NCBI RefSeq assembly: GCF_003032475.1
Contig: NZ_CP028369.1
Span: forward strand, 8,928,001-8,992,000
Length of the DNA: 64,000 bases
Direction: 5' to 3'
DNA from: Streptomyces sp. P3
Lineage (GTDB): Bacteria > Actinomycetota > Actinomycetes > Streptomycetales > Streptomycetaceae
Shown: positions 42,193-50,940 of the stretch, piece by piece
How positions within the stretch are numbered: position 1 is the first letter of the stretch
How the letters are laid out: each line of letters opens with the position of its first letter
Made by a program: the position numbers and the translations under genes
The notes under the pieces: model-generated
Seen by the model: the letters and a program-made list of their open reading frames with translations, nothing else
The model's database searches: none
Told to the model about the DNA's origin: nothing

Positions 42193-43410
42193 ATGACGAC
42201 TGCGCGAGAAGCCGAGGGAGCCGGGCATGCCCGGTGCACCTACCGGCTGCGCGTGTCGTCGACCGCGCGCACCGGCCTGGAGTCCGAGTGGGCGCGGTGC
42301 CGGTGGGTGTGGAACGAATGTGTGGCCATGTCCCGCAAGGTCCACGGCCTGGACAGGGACGCCGTCGGCAAGGTGACGTGTGGTCCGGTGCAGCTCGACA
42401 AGATGCTGACCGAGGCCCTTACCGCCATGGGATGGCTGCGTGGGGGCTCCTCGGTGCCGCAGCAGTAGACCGTCCGCGACTTCGGCAAGTCCCGCGCCAA
42501 AGCCTTGAAGGACATCAAGGCCGGGCTGCCGATGCGGCAGCGTGCCGGGATGCCGCGCATCAAGCGCAAGCGCGATGCGCTGCCGTCGCTGAACTACACG
42601 CGGCGCGGGTTCCGGCTGGGGGACGGCCGTCTCCACCTCGCCGGGGACATCGCCCTGACCGTGGTGTGGCCCCGCGACCTGCCCGCCGATCCCACATCGG
42701 TCCGGGTGTACCGCGACAGCCTCGGCCACTGGTATGCCTCGTTCGTCGTCGAGATGGTCACCGAGGCGCTGCCGGAGACCGGCCGGTCGATCGGTGTCGA
42801 CTGGGGCATCAAGGAGACCGCCACCACCAGCGACCCGCACGACCTTCCCCACCCGCAGTACGGGAAGAGCGCCGCTGCGAAGCTGGCCCGCTACCAGAGG
42901 CAGACGGCGAGGCGGAAGCCCGCGCGTGGGAAGGCCGCGTCGAAGGGCTACCGGGCGGCGTCCCGCGCGGCGGCCAAGGTCCACAAGAAGGTCGCCCGGC
43001 AGCGCCAGGACACCGCCCGCAAGTGGGCCAAGACGGTCGTGCGCGACTTCGACCAGCTCGCCGTCGAGGACTTCAAGCCGAAGTTCCTCGCGAGGTCGAC
43101 GATGGCCCGCAAGGCCGCCGACGCCGCGATCGGCGCGACAAAGACCGCGCTGACCGAGATGGCCCGCAAGCACGGCCGGATCGTGCACCTGGTGCACCCG
43201 GCCCACACCACGATGGACTGCGCACAGTGCGGTGCGAGAACCAAGCACGCACTTCCCCTCTCTGAACGAACGTATGCGTGCACCGCGTGCGGAGCCGGGT
43301 CCCCCCGGGACAAGAACTCCGCCCGCGTGATGCTCGTCCGGGCTGCTCTCAACCCGGCTAGTGCTGATTGCGGAAGACCTGACGGACCGCCGGTCCGCCA
43401 GGCTGCATGA
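42193..43410 (+). pseudogene. tnpB: TnpB RNA-guided nuclease, interrupted by one amber codon
   Basis: A 405-codon frame with a single TAG at 42466-42468 (residue 92, within CAG CAG TAG ACC). Otherwise complete. RuvC residues fit Asp203 (SIGVDWGIKET), Glu292 (LAVEDFKPKF) and Asp373 (SPRDKNSARVML). The zinc ribbon is CAQCGARTK and ACTACG. TnpB cuts DNA at sites set by a right-end-derived RNA next to a target-adjacent motif. There is no tnpA here. The amber implies recent loss, a Gln-to-stop change, or a read-through. A start downstream of the stop (42505) would lack the N-terminal wedge region. Confidence 0.85.
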
Positions 43411-43447
43411 GCTAGAATCCCCAGCTTTAGCTGGGGGAGGATGTCAA
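43411..43447 (+). ncRNA. TnpB element right end, likely 3' part of the guide (omega) RNA scaffold
   Basis: Directly after the tnpB stop, CCCCAGCT-TT-AGCTGGGG (43419-43436) forms a perfect 8-bp hairpin followed by GAGGATGTCAAG. An AATCCCC...GGGGAGGATGTCAA end is familiar from many actinobacterial tnpB elements. In this group the guide RNA scaffold spans the 3' end of tnpB and the right end, with guide sequence beyond 43447. Confidence 0.55.
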
Positions 43448-43548
43448 GAATCCCCATCAGCAAGATAGATCTCCCGGTCGCGCGAGGGCTTGCATAACAG
43501 CCCCTGAGCAGGCCCTCGTTGTCGGTGGCGGCTGCGAGGCTGGAGGGC

Positions 43549-43821
43549 ATGGACAGCGGCGATGAGCAGCTGTTGCGCGGCCGGATCTACGGCACCGACT
43601 ACGACCACCCCGGCCCGAAGCCGGGACGCAGCTATGCCGAACTGGTGGGCGGGCCGCTGGACGGACTGCTGCTCGACGTCACCCTTTGGAGGCCGGAGGA
43701 GATCGATGCCGGTGTCTCCCTCCTCACGGAGCTCGGGCAGTTCGGCCCTGGCGGGCGGGCGTTGTACAATCCGCGCCCCGGTGATCCGGCCCGCTGGGAC
43801 TGGGGTGGCGACAGCCCCTGA
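43549..43821 (+). CDS. Hypothetical protein (90 aa)
   Basis: ATG 43549 has GGAGG 4 bases upstream, better than the GTG at 43519. The sequence has DEQLLRGRIYGTDYDHPGP, YAELVGGPLDGLLLDVTLW and GGRALYNPRPGDPARWDWGG. GGPLDGLLLDVT and the closing Trp-Asp-Trp segment look like a conserved streptomycete family that I cannot name. Small, soluble, acidic. Confidence 0.7.
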   Translation: MDSGDEQLLRGRIYGTDYDHPGPKPGRSYAELVGGPLDGLLLDVTLWRPEEIDAGVSLLTELGQFGPGGRALYNPRPGDPARWDWGGDSP

Positions 43822-43895
43822 CGGCCTGCCGCTCGGTCGGGTGAAGGCACGGCAGCGGCGGAACTCTCCCCGGGCGCCGGGGCGTAGTGCCGTAC

Positions 43896-44105
43896 ATGGA
43901 CCCGATCAACGAGGTGCACGTGAGCGAGCCCGGCCTCCTGGTCGTCGACGTCGCGGCCGCCGGCGACGCCACCGCGCCGGCCTTCCAGTAGCTGCTCGCC
44001 GACCGGTCGGCGACTTCGTCAGCGGAGCGTACGACGCATGACGTTCGCGGCGAACCGCGGCGTGTTCGACCCGGCCGAGGCCGTCGCCGGCGGACACGTC
44101 TGTAG
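43896..44105 (+). pseudogene. DUF6207 family protein, interrupted
   Basis: MDPINEVHVSEPGLLVVDVA, AAGDATAPAFQ, then TAG (43989-43991), then LLADRSATSSAERTTHD. The IxExHVxEPGLxVVxVAAxDxxTAxAFQxLLAxRWATxxAxRTTR pattern is the DUF6207 signature. The end is degenerate. These small proteins are Streptomyces-specific, often near replication or transfer genes; function unknown. Confidence 0.7.
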
Positions 44106-45115
44106 CCGCACCCTTTTCCGGGCTCCGACGGCATCCACGGGGTCGACGGCGACTCGGCCGACCTGCACGCCGGTGCCGCGGCCGAGGAATCCAGGTCTCG
44201 AGCGCCGCGCGGTGCTTCCACCTGCGGTCACCGGCGGCCACACGTCCTCTTCCGCGGCCCGGCGGCGTGTTCGTCGCGCTCGGGCGCGCGTCCCGAAGGC
44301 AACCCGACAAGCTCACTCAACACGTCGGGCCGGGTCTTCAGAGTGCGGGGCCGAAGGCGAGTGAGGCCGCGTTGAGGTGTGGCGATGCCCGGTGAGGCGT
44401 AGAGAGCGCCGGACCGGAGCAGCTGCCCAGCGGCAAGGGGCGCGGTCCGCCTGTCCGCTGTCCCGTTCGCGGGTGACTACCTTGCAGCCGGACCAACGAA
44501 AATCTGTGTTGGCTGTAGTAGACATTGAGTGGCGAGCCAGTTATGGTTTCTCTCGTAGTCGAGATCGAGAAAGGCCCCGGCAGAGATGAACTGCTGGGTA
44601 GCGGTACGCAGTTGCAGTGCGTAGGGCGGTGCGGCGGTGGAGTTCCGAAGCCAGGGCTGTTGCAGGACGGCGACGGGACTGACGGCCGGACCGGGTGGCC
44701 CGCAGTGATCAGGGGCCGCCATCAGCGGGACGGCAGTACTTGCAGTGCAGTTCGAGAGGTACCCCGGTGAAGGCGTCTGACTGCGGGCGAGCGCGCCGGG
44801 AAGTTCGGCAGTGGGGTTCCAAGCCAGAGCAGACGCAGGACGGGCGACGGGGCTGACTGTCGAAGGGCGGTGCTGTTCCAGGCCGCCGGCAGTACCGGCT
44901 CGGCAAGTGATCGATCAGAGGGAAGAACGGAGGAGCCCGCGCCATCTGGATCGCCCGGACGAGCAGTGGGTCCGGGTACCGCAGGACATCGATAGTGAGG
45001 TGGTCTCCGGTCACGCAACCGCGATCCCCGTACCCCCGGCAGTGTTCAGGCCGGGCTCGCGGAAACAGAGAGCCGGCGCATTACTGGGGCCGGCAGATGG
45101 TGTAGCAGTTCCTTC
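44106..45115. other. Gene-poor stretch with imperfect direct repeats
   Basis: No convincing gene. Two copies of a roughly 50-bp segment (44636-44688 and 44811-44862), about 175 bp apart, share GTTCC-AAGCCAG, GCAGGACGG and GCGACGGG-CTGAC words at roughly three-quarters identity. Two minus-strand frames over them (44709-45018) look like shadows. Confidence 0.4.
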
Positions 45116-45147
45116 GGGGCCCTGGTGCGAGATGGCACCAGGGCCCC
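45116..45147. terminator. Strong hairpin
   Basis: GGGGCCCTGGTGC and its complement form a perfect 13-bp stem with a 6-base loop. It lies 26 bp before the decayed MerR-type gene; it could terminate either strand. Confidence 0.6.
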
Positions 45148-45173
45148 TCCAGCATGGTTCGCAGAGAGGTGCG

Positions 45174-45475
45174 ATGGCAGCAGGCGATGCCTTCGGCCGT
45201 CTCGACGACGACTGCCCCGCCTGCACCATGGCCCGGGCCGCCGAGGGGCTCGGCACCACCCGGAACTTCCTGCGCGCCTTCGGCGAAGTCCGCCTCGTCA
45301 CCCCGCTGCGCTCCGGAGGCGGACAACGCCCGCTACTTCCGTTAGCGCCTGCGCGCCGCGGCCCGGGCCCGGGAACTTGCCGACCAGGGACCCTCCATTG
45401 AGGCTGTCTGCCGCGTCGTCCCCTCGAAGACCAACTCGAAGAAGTCCAGCGCCTGAACGAAACGCTGCGCCCTTC
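45174..45475 (+). pseudogene. MerR-type regulator, decayed
   Basis: ARAAEGLGTTRNFLRAFGEV, RLVTPLRSGGG is a MerR helix-turn-helix with its wing (xGLTxxxLRAxGEARLIxPxRSxGGxRRY). After a one-base shift the sequence continues NARYFR, TAG, RLRAAARARELADQGPSIEA, VCRVV, and, shifted again, LEDQLEEVQRLNETL. The full family order is present but broken. Confidence 0.7.
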
Positions 45476-45719
45476 CCGGCTCGCGACCGGGCTACCGCCT
45501 GAACATCCTTTCTGGGCGGGCGATTTGGCATATTCTGCATCGATTCTCGTAATATGTGCGCATGATCGCCAAAGACGCTCAGTCACCGGCACTCGGCCAG
45601 GAAACACAGCTGGGCAGCGAGACCACGTCCGACGTTCTCCCCGGTAGCGACGGTGGTCCGGCCGCGGGTTCACCGGACCGGCGGACGGCCCCGCGGCCGG
45701 TCCGGGCGGCGGGGTGGAG

Positions 45720-46360
45720 CGCGCGGTGGCCTTGATGAAACCGGCGATGCGCGGGTGGCTGCACGCGGGCATGTTCCCGCTCGCACGGGCCGGCGGCGTC
45801 ATCCTGGTCGCCCTTGCACACTCGGCCGCCATCGCCGTCGCGTGCTCCGTGTATGCGGTGTCGGTCGTTGCTGCTGTTCGGCACGAGCGCGGTGTACCAC
45901 CGCGGGGTCTGGGGCCCGCGAGGCGAAGCCGTGCTGCGCCTGCTGGACCACGCGAACATCTTCCTGATCATCGCCGGCACGTACACGCCTCTGGCGGTGC
46001 TGCTGCTGTCGGCGCGTCAGCATGCGGTCCTCCTGATGCTGGTGTGGCCGGGGCGGTGGCCGGCATCGCCTTCCGCGTCTGGTGGATCACGGCACCGTGC
46101 TGGCTCTACACCCTGTGCTACATCGCTCTGGGCTGGGCAGCGGTCCTCAACCTGCCCGACTTCGCGCGAGCCGGCGGCGCCGCGGTCGTCGTCCTCGTCA
46201 TCACCGGTGGTCTGCTCTACACCGCGGGCGCCGTCGTCTACGGACTCAAACGCCCTGACCCCCTTCCGCGTTGATTCGGATTCCACGAGGTCTTCCACGC
46301 CCTGACCATCACCGCCTTCACCGCGCACAACACCGCCATTCTCCTGGCAGCCACCTGACG
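45720..46360 (+). pseudogene. Hemolysin III (HlyIII/TrhA) membrane protein, frameshifted
   Basis: Frames in sequence: ALMKPAMRGWLHAGMFPLAR, LLLFGTSAVYHRGVWGPRGE, LLDHANIFLIIAGTYTPLAV, FRVWWITAPCWLYTLCYIAL, GWAAVLNLPDFARAGG, VVYGLKRPDPLPR, stop, FGFHEVFHALTI. All are standard HlyIII segments including SxxYH, the HxxIFxxIAGTYTP helix and a final HExFH metal motif. At least three frameshifts and a stop make it dead. Confidence 0.8.
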
Positions 46361-46404
46361 CGGATGCTCCCGCGCAGGGCGCACGGGGAAGACTCGGCCG
46401 AGTG

Positions 46405-46870
46405 GGGTCGAACCCGGGCAGCCCGGGGAGGGCGTCCCACGGGGCTGCCGGCCACGAACCGCGCGCCTGTGACGAGGCCAGTTCCTTCCTCATGCGGTTC
46501 AGCATGGAGGGCGAGGACCCCTTGGCGCGTTCCTCCCAGGCGAGGACGCAGGCGGTGGCGACGCCGTCGAAGTCCAGTTCGCGCAGGGTGCCGAAGACGG
46601 TGCCCCAGCCGACCTCGCCCTGGCCGATGTCGAGGTTGGTGGATACGGGCCGGGGTGCCGGGCGGGTCGAGGATGTGGCGCAGGCCGCTGGATCCCTTGT
46701 GGTTGAAGGAGTCCGCGATGTGCACGTGCTGGAGCTTGTCGCCCGCGTGGCGCATCATCGCCGCGATGTCCGCTGTTGGGTCCGTCCGTGACAACTCGGC
46801 CTGTTCGTAGTCGAGTTCGGCCACCGTGCGCACCATGTCGTCGATCGGCAGGGCGCGGAACATGTACGGG
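46405..46870 (-). pseudogene. Sugar-phosphate isomerase/epimerase-like TIM barrel, deleted and frameshifted
   Basis: The minus strand reads ALPIDDMVRTVAELDYEQAE, then jumps to ADIAAMMRHAGDKLQHVHIA, DSFNHKGSSGLRHILDPPGT, and in another frame LDIGQGEVGWGTVFGTLREL, FDGVATACV and MLNRMRKELASSQ. The HVHxxDSxNH and GEVxW elements fit IolE/xylose isomerase-like barrels. The middle is deleted. Confidence 0.65.
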
Positions 46871-46931
46871 CCGGTGCTCGACGCCTGTCGTGGGCGTCGG
46901 GCACCGGCCCGTCCGGGGAGGGGGGTGCGGG

Positions 46932-48371
46932 TCAGGCTGTGGTGGCGGGCTGCGCGGCGGGGGCCGGGGCGGCGGCGGGGCGGGCGGTGCGGGGCAGCAG
47001 GAGGCAGACCAGGGCGCCGACGACCAGGACGGCCACCGGCAGGATCGCGGTGGTGTGCAGGGTGGCGGTGAAGGCTGCGGCGTAGGTCTTGCCGGTGGCG
47101 AGCTCGGCCGCGAGGCGGCCCTGCACCAGCGCGCCGACCGCGGCGGCGCCGATCACCGAACCGGTCTGCCGCACCGTGTTGTTCACGCCGGAGGCGCCGC
47201 CTGCGAGGTGGCGCGGCACGTTCCGCATGGCTTCGGTGGACATGGGGGCGATGATGCAGCCGACGCCCAGGCCGGTCAGCAAGGTGGCGGGTACGAACGC
47301 GAACCAGGCGGTGCCCGGTGCGGCGATGCAGGCGATGGCGACGATCCCGGCGGCATAGCAGACGAGCCCGGTGAGCAGGACGTATTTGCCGCCGATCCGG
47401 TCGGCGAGGCGCCCGGCGAACGGGCCGACGGTCATGGACACCAGCGACGACGGCGCGAGCACCAGGCCGGCCTTGACCGCGCTGAGGTGGAGCACCGACT
47501 GCAGATAGAGGTTGAAGGGCAGGACCAGCCCGAGCATCGCGACGGAGACCAGACCGACCAGGACGGTCATCGAGGTGAAGTTGCGGTCGCGGAACAGGGC
47601 GAAGGGGACGAGCGGTTCGCGGTCCTGGTGCCGACGCTGGTGGAGCAGGAAGGCGGTGGCGAGCGTGGCCCCGGCGGCGAGCAGCGCCCAGATCCCGGCG
47701 CCCCAGTGGTAGTTCTCGCCCTCCTGCAGGCCGAAGGCGAGGCAGAACAGGGCGCCGGTGGCGAGCACCACGCCGGTGAGGTCGAAGCGGTGGGCCCGGC
47801 CGGGCCGGATGTCGGGCACGACAAGAAAGGTCAGGACGAGGGCGGCGACCCCGATCGGCAGGTTGACGAAGAAGATCCAGCGCCAGTCGAGGGCGGAGAC
47901 CAGGAAGCCGCCCAGCGTCGGCCCGGACAGGGTGGCGAGACCGGCGACCGTGCCCCAGACGCCCATGGCGGTGCCGCGCCGTTCGGCCGGGAAGACCGCG
48001 ACGATCAGCGTCATCGTCTGCGGGGTGAGGAGGGCCGCGCCGATGCCCTGGACGACGCGGGCGGCGATCAGGGCCGTCGGAGTGGGGGCGAGGCCGCAGG
48101 CGAGGCTGGCCAGGGTGAAGACGGCGAGGCCGGCCGCGAACAGGTTCCGTGGTCCGTGCAGGTCGCCGAGCCGGCTGGCCGTGATGATCAGGGCCGAGAG
48201 AGTCAGCGCGTAACCGCTGACCGTCCACAGGGTCTGGCCGAGCGTGGCGCCGAGGCCGTCCATCATGTCCGGGATCGCGATGTTCACGATGGTGAGATCC
48301 AGCAGGGTCATGAAGAACCCGAGTGACAGCGTCACCAGCACGGCCCAGGGGTTCGCTCGCCACTTTCGCAC
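46932..48371 (-). CDS. MFS drug exporter of the DHA2 (14-helix) type
   Basis: A 479-aa membrane protein; GTG 48371 has GAGGAG 7 bases upstream. The first helix and loop read SLGFFMTLLDLTIVNIAIPD, motif A follows as SRLGDLHGPRNLF, motif C as AGLATLSGPTLGGFLVSALD, and WRWIFFVNLPIGVAALVLTF is standard for EmrB/QacA proteins. Fourteen hydrophobic segments are present. Exports drugs or a secondary metabolite using the proton gradient. Divergent from a MarR-type gene whose operator repeats fill the gap. Confidence 0.95.
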   Translation of the reverse strand: MRKWRANPWAVLVTLSLGFFMTLLDLTIVNIAIPDMMDGLGATLGQTLWTVSGYALTLSALIITASRLGDLHGPRNLFAAGLAVFTLASLACGLAPTPTALIAARVVQGIGAALLTPQTMTLIVAVFPAERRGTAMGVWGTVAGLATLSGPTLGGFLVSALDWRWIFFVNLPIGVAALVLTFLVVPDIRPGRAHRFDLTGVVLATGALFCLAFGLQEGENYHWGAGIWALLAAGATLATAFLLHQRRHQDREPLVPFALFRDRNFTSMTVLVGLVSVAMLGLVLPFNLYLQSVLHLSAVKAGLVLAPSSLVSMTVGPFAGRLADRIGGKYVLLTGLVCYAAGIVAIACIAAPGTAWFAFVPATLLTGLGVGCIIAPMSTEAMRNVPRHLAGGASGVNNTVRQTGSVIGAAAVGALVQGRLAAELATGKTYAAAFTATLHTTAILPVAVLVVGALVCLLLPRTARPAAAPAPAAQPATTA

Positions 48372-48436
48372 GGTCCTGCTCCTCTTCTCGGCCCGGCGGT
48401 CTCCGGGTGCCTGCAACGAAGGTAACCAATCATTCT

Positions 48437-48488
48437 CGATACATCAATAGTGATACATCGAGTAGCGATGCATCCTTCGCGATGTATC
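48437..48488. promoter_or_regulatory. MarR operator repeats
   Basis: CGATACATC (48437-48445), TGATACATCG (48451-48460), CGATGCATC (48466-48474) and the inverted GCGATGTATC (48479-48488) fill the gap between exporter and regulator genes. The half-site ATACATC in direct and inverted copies suggests cooperative binding by the MarR dimer over both promoters. Confidence 0.65.
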
Positions 48489-48505
48489 TGAGGTAGCCTG
48501 CGACC

Positions 48506-48991
48506 ATGAACGGAGTCGACCTCTTCCTTCTCGGACGCACCCTGATGAAGATCGGCGAAGCCTCGATGCCCGAACCCGAGGGTGGCGGCGGCCGGTACGG
48601 TGGCAGCACCCGCGCCGTACTCATCGTCGCCAGCGACGTCGCCGCCCACCCGGACAGCGCCGTGGGGGAGATCGCCGCCCGCACCGGCCTGCCCCAGAGC
48701 CAGGTGTCCACCTCCGTCGCACGGCTCAAGGAAGCCGGCGCCGTCATCACCACCCCCGACCCCGCGGACCGTCGCCGCCTCCTCGTCCGCCAGGCACCCG
48801 AACTCTCCGCCCGCGTAAGGGAGGTCAGAGCCGGCACGATCGAGGACGCGCTCGCCGCCGCCCTGAGCGACAGCACACCCGAGGACCGCAAGGAGGTCGC
48901 GGACGCCCTGGAGGTACTGGCCCGCCACCTCTCACCGCGCACCTCGGCCCGCGCCCGCACCCGCGACACGGCTCCGCAGGCGCCGCACTGA
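48506..48991 (+). CDS. MarR-family regulator
   Basis: A 161-aa protein. Helical start MNGVDLFLLGRTLMKIGEAS, then the winged helix: TRAVLIVASDVAAHPDSAV, GEIAARTGLPQSQVSTSVAR, LKEAGAVITTPDPADRRRLL (the DPxDRR wing is diagnostic). C-terminal dimer helix ALAAALSDSTPEDRKEVADA. Ribosome site is a distant GAGG. Likely represses the divergent DHA2 exporter until bound by a drug-like ligand. Confidence 0.9.
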   Translation: MNGVDLFLLGRTLMKIGEASMPEPEGGGGRYGGSTRAVLIVASDVAAHPDSAVGEIAARTGLPQSQVSTSVARLKEAGAVITTPDPADRRRLLVRQAPELSARVREVRAGTIEDALAAALSDSTPEDRKEVADALEVLARHLSPRTSARARTRDTAPQAPH

Positions 48992-49300
48992 CCTCGCCCC
49001 GCGCAGGCATGTTCGCCGACATCCTCAAGGCGTTCTGGCCGTCCTGGGGCCCCGGCATGGATGCGTCCGGCACCGCCGACGGCACCGGCACCGGCTCCCG
49101 TTCCCGGTGGCCTCGCAGAGCAGACGTGTTGTGCGCGACACGGCCCTCTCCGTCATCCTGCCCACCCGCTACAGGCCGATGAAGGCGGCCGGAGCTTCTT
49201 GATCGTTCTCATGTCGTCCGCCCAACCAGATGGACCACGATTCACCCGATGCCGAGCCCTTGGTGCACGGAGTGGCGTCCCGGCAGGCTAGTTTGGCCGG

Positions 49301-49741
49301 ATGAGTCTTCTCGATGATGTGGCTGAACGCGACGGCTGGCGGTGCTGGGTGTGCGACGAACCGGTCGACCCCGACAAGTCGGTGAACGACCCGCTGGGGC
49401 CCAGCGTTGACAGTCGGACCGCCGATCGGAAGGCCAAGGTCGCCGAGCGGCTCGCGCACCGCGGGTGCAACACCCGCAAGGGTGCGGTCAAGGCGGTCAT
49501 CGCCTGGCCGGATCGCCTGTACGTGGTCGAACCCGCGCCGCTGATCACCGTTGCCGGGAGGCTGGAGCGCAAGGGCGGCCGGGAGATGGTGGGCCGTTGT
49601 CCGACCAGGCAGGACGCCCAGGAAGCGGCGGAGTGGCTGGTGGACCGTTTCTCCCGACTGGTACCGGGACTGCCGGTGACCGCCGACATCGAGGCGGGCG
49701 GCGGCCAGTTCCTCGTCATCCTGGCCACCGGTCGCCGCTGA
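49301..49741 (+). CDS. HNH-like treble-clef protein
   Basis: A 146-aa protein. DGWRCWVCDEPVDPDKSVND, PLGPSVDSRTADRKAKVAER and LAHRGCNTRKGAVKAVIAWP hold a CxxC knuckle, a central Asp-Pro segment and a late H-x-x-C-N-x-x-K, the outline of an HNH nuclease. The first catalytic His of HNH is not evident (Ser/Val there), so activity is doubtful. C-terminal half is a mixed alpha/beta domain ending VTADIEAGGGQ. I have seen close streptomycete relatives without known role. Weak ribosome site. Confidence 0.6.
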   Translation: MSLLDDVAERDGWRCWVCDEPVDPDKSVNDPLGPSVDSRTADRKAKVAERLAHRGCNTRKGAVKAVIAWPDRLYVVEPAPLITVAGRLERKGGREMVGRCPTRQDAQEAAEWLVDRFSRLVPGLPVTADIEAGGGQFLVILATGRR

Positions 49742-49865
49742 CCGGAGCGCACCAGCGTAACCTCGCGTCGAGCCGAACCGTCGCCGCCGCCAAGACCGGG
49801 CTCGTACCTGTCACCACCGCAGGCAAGCCGGCGCTCGAACGGGAAGGGTGCCGCTTCACCCCTGA

Positions 49866-50486
49866 CTAGTGCAGATCGACGGATGTGCCCAGGGGGATGC
49901 GCGCGTAGTCGATCCCGGCCTCGTCCTCCAGCCAGCTGTCGAAGTTCTCCTGCCCCAGCTCACTGAGGTTCGCGTCGTGGATGGGAAATACCCGAACCGG
50001 GCGGACCGCCCGGACGAACTCGATGGCCTCGCCGGTCTTCAGCCACGGACCGGACGCCGGGACCAGCAGCGTATCGACAGCTTGCTCGGGAACGACCAGT
50101 GAATCGCCGGGATGGTAGACGCCGTCCACGATGAAGCCGATGTTGGGACAGCCCGGCAGACCGTCGATGATCTCGGCGTGCTCGCCGCCGACGACGTCCA
50201 CCGTGAACCCTGCCGCGGTGAAGGTGTCGCCAGGTGCCACCCCTGCCACACCGTCGCCCAGAGCCAAGGCCAGCGCGGCGTGGGTATGGACAGTCAGCTG
50301 AGGATTGCCGTCACGGGCAGCCTTCAGCTTGTCGACATCGATGTGATCTTCGTGCTCATGGGTGATGAGAACGGCCGCGACGCCGGACAGGGCCTCCATC
50401 TCCGAAAACGTGCCGGGATCGATCACCAGCGCACGATCACCGGCTTCGAGGCGGACGCAGGCATGGCCAAACTTCGTCAGACGCAT
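49866..50486 (-). CDS. Metallo-beta-lactamase-fold hydrolase (UlaG-like)
   Basis: A 206-aa protein starting MRLTKFGHACVRLEAGDRAL. Metal motif ITHEHEDHID (His43, His45, Asp47, His48), later GEHAEIIDGLPGCPNIGFIV, VYHPGDSLVVP (His/Asp ligands) and VFPIHDANLSELG (last His). This is the compact UlaG/YtnP-like branch that hydrolyses lactones, phosphodiesters or similar; substrate unknown. Monocistronic, convergent with the HNH-like gene. Confidence 0.9.
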   Translation of the reverse strand: MRLTKFGHACVRLEAGDRALVIDPGTFSEMEALSGVAAVLITHEHEDHIDVDKLKAARDGNPQLTVHTHAALALALGDGVAGVAPGDTFTAAGFTVDVVGGEHAEIIDGLPGCPNIGFIVDGVYHPGDSLVVPEQAVDTLLVPASGPWLKTGEAIEFVRAVRPVRVFPIHDANLSELGQENFDSWLEDEAGIDYARIPLGTSVDLH

Positions 50487-50940
50487 TCGATCAACCTATC
50501 GAGCAACGCCGGGTGAATCCACGCCCTGAGCTGTCACCGCGTTTCCGCCCGGCCTGGCTCGCAGCCAAGATCACGATCTACGGCTGGAGCACTGGGACCT
50601 CTGGGAGCACATCGCGCGAAGGTCTTCGTGCCCGCCGGAGTGCCCGGCTGACCGTTCACGGCAGGCGGCTGTGGCGTCACCACGGCCACTCACCGAGGGG
50701 CTTCGCCGTCTGCAGGCTCCCGGCGGGCGGCTCGGGGGTGTGCCGAGGCCGATCGGGGACGAACCGGCCCTCGGTCAAGGGGGTTGGCGCCGAGAGGACG
50801 CCAACCCACCCCCTACCCGTAGTACTTCAGAGCTACAGGGACGGTTCACTCCCTGGCGGGACGCAGGCGACAAGGCGTGGTCCGTAGCTTCGGTGCGGCA
50901 AGAACGACAGACATCCGGCACGGAAGGAACACCGTCTGCC
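50487..50940. other. No supported gene
   Basis: The upstream region of the secreted hydrolase gene. Frames reading across it are not protein-like. I see no clear promoter motif. Confidence 0.4.

Noticed and set aside
42466..45330. General amber suppression suggested by TAG codons in tnpB, DUF6207 and MerR-like genes
   Set aside because: The MerR-like gene also has frameshifts and the DUF6207 gene has a degenerate end, so decay explains them; no suppressor tRNA is seen.
46776..48326. 516-codon plus-strand frame opposite the MFS exporter
   Set aside because: Gln/Asp/Glu/Gly-rich antisense shadow of a clear transporter gene.
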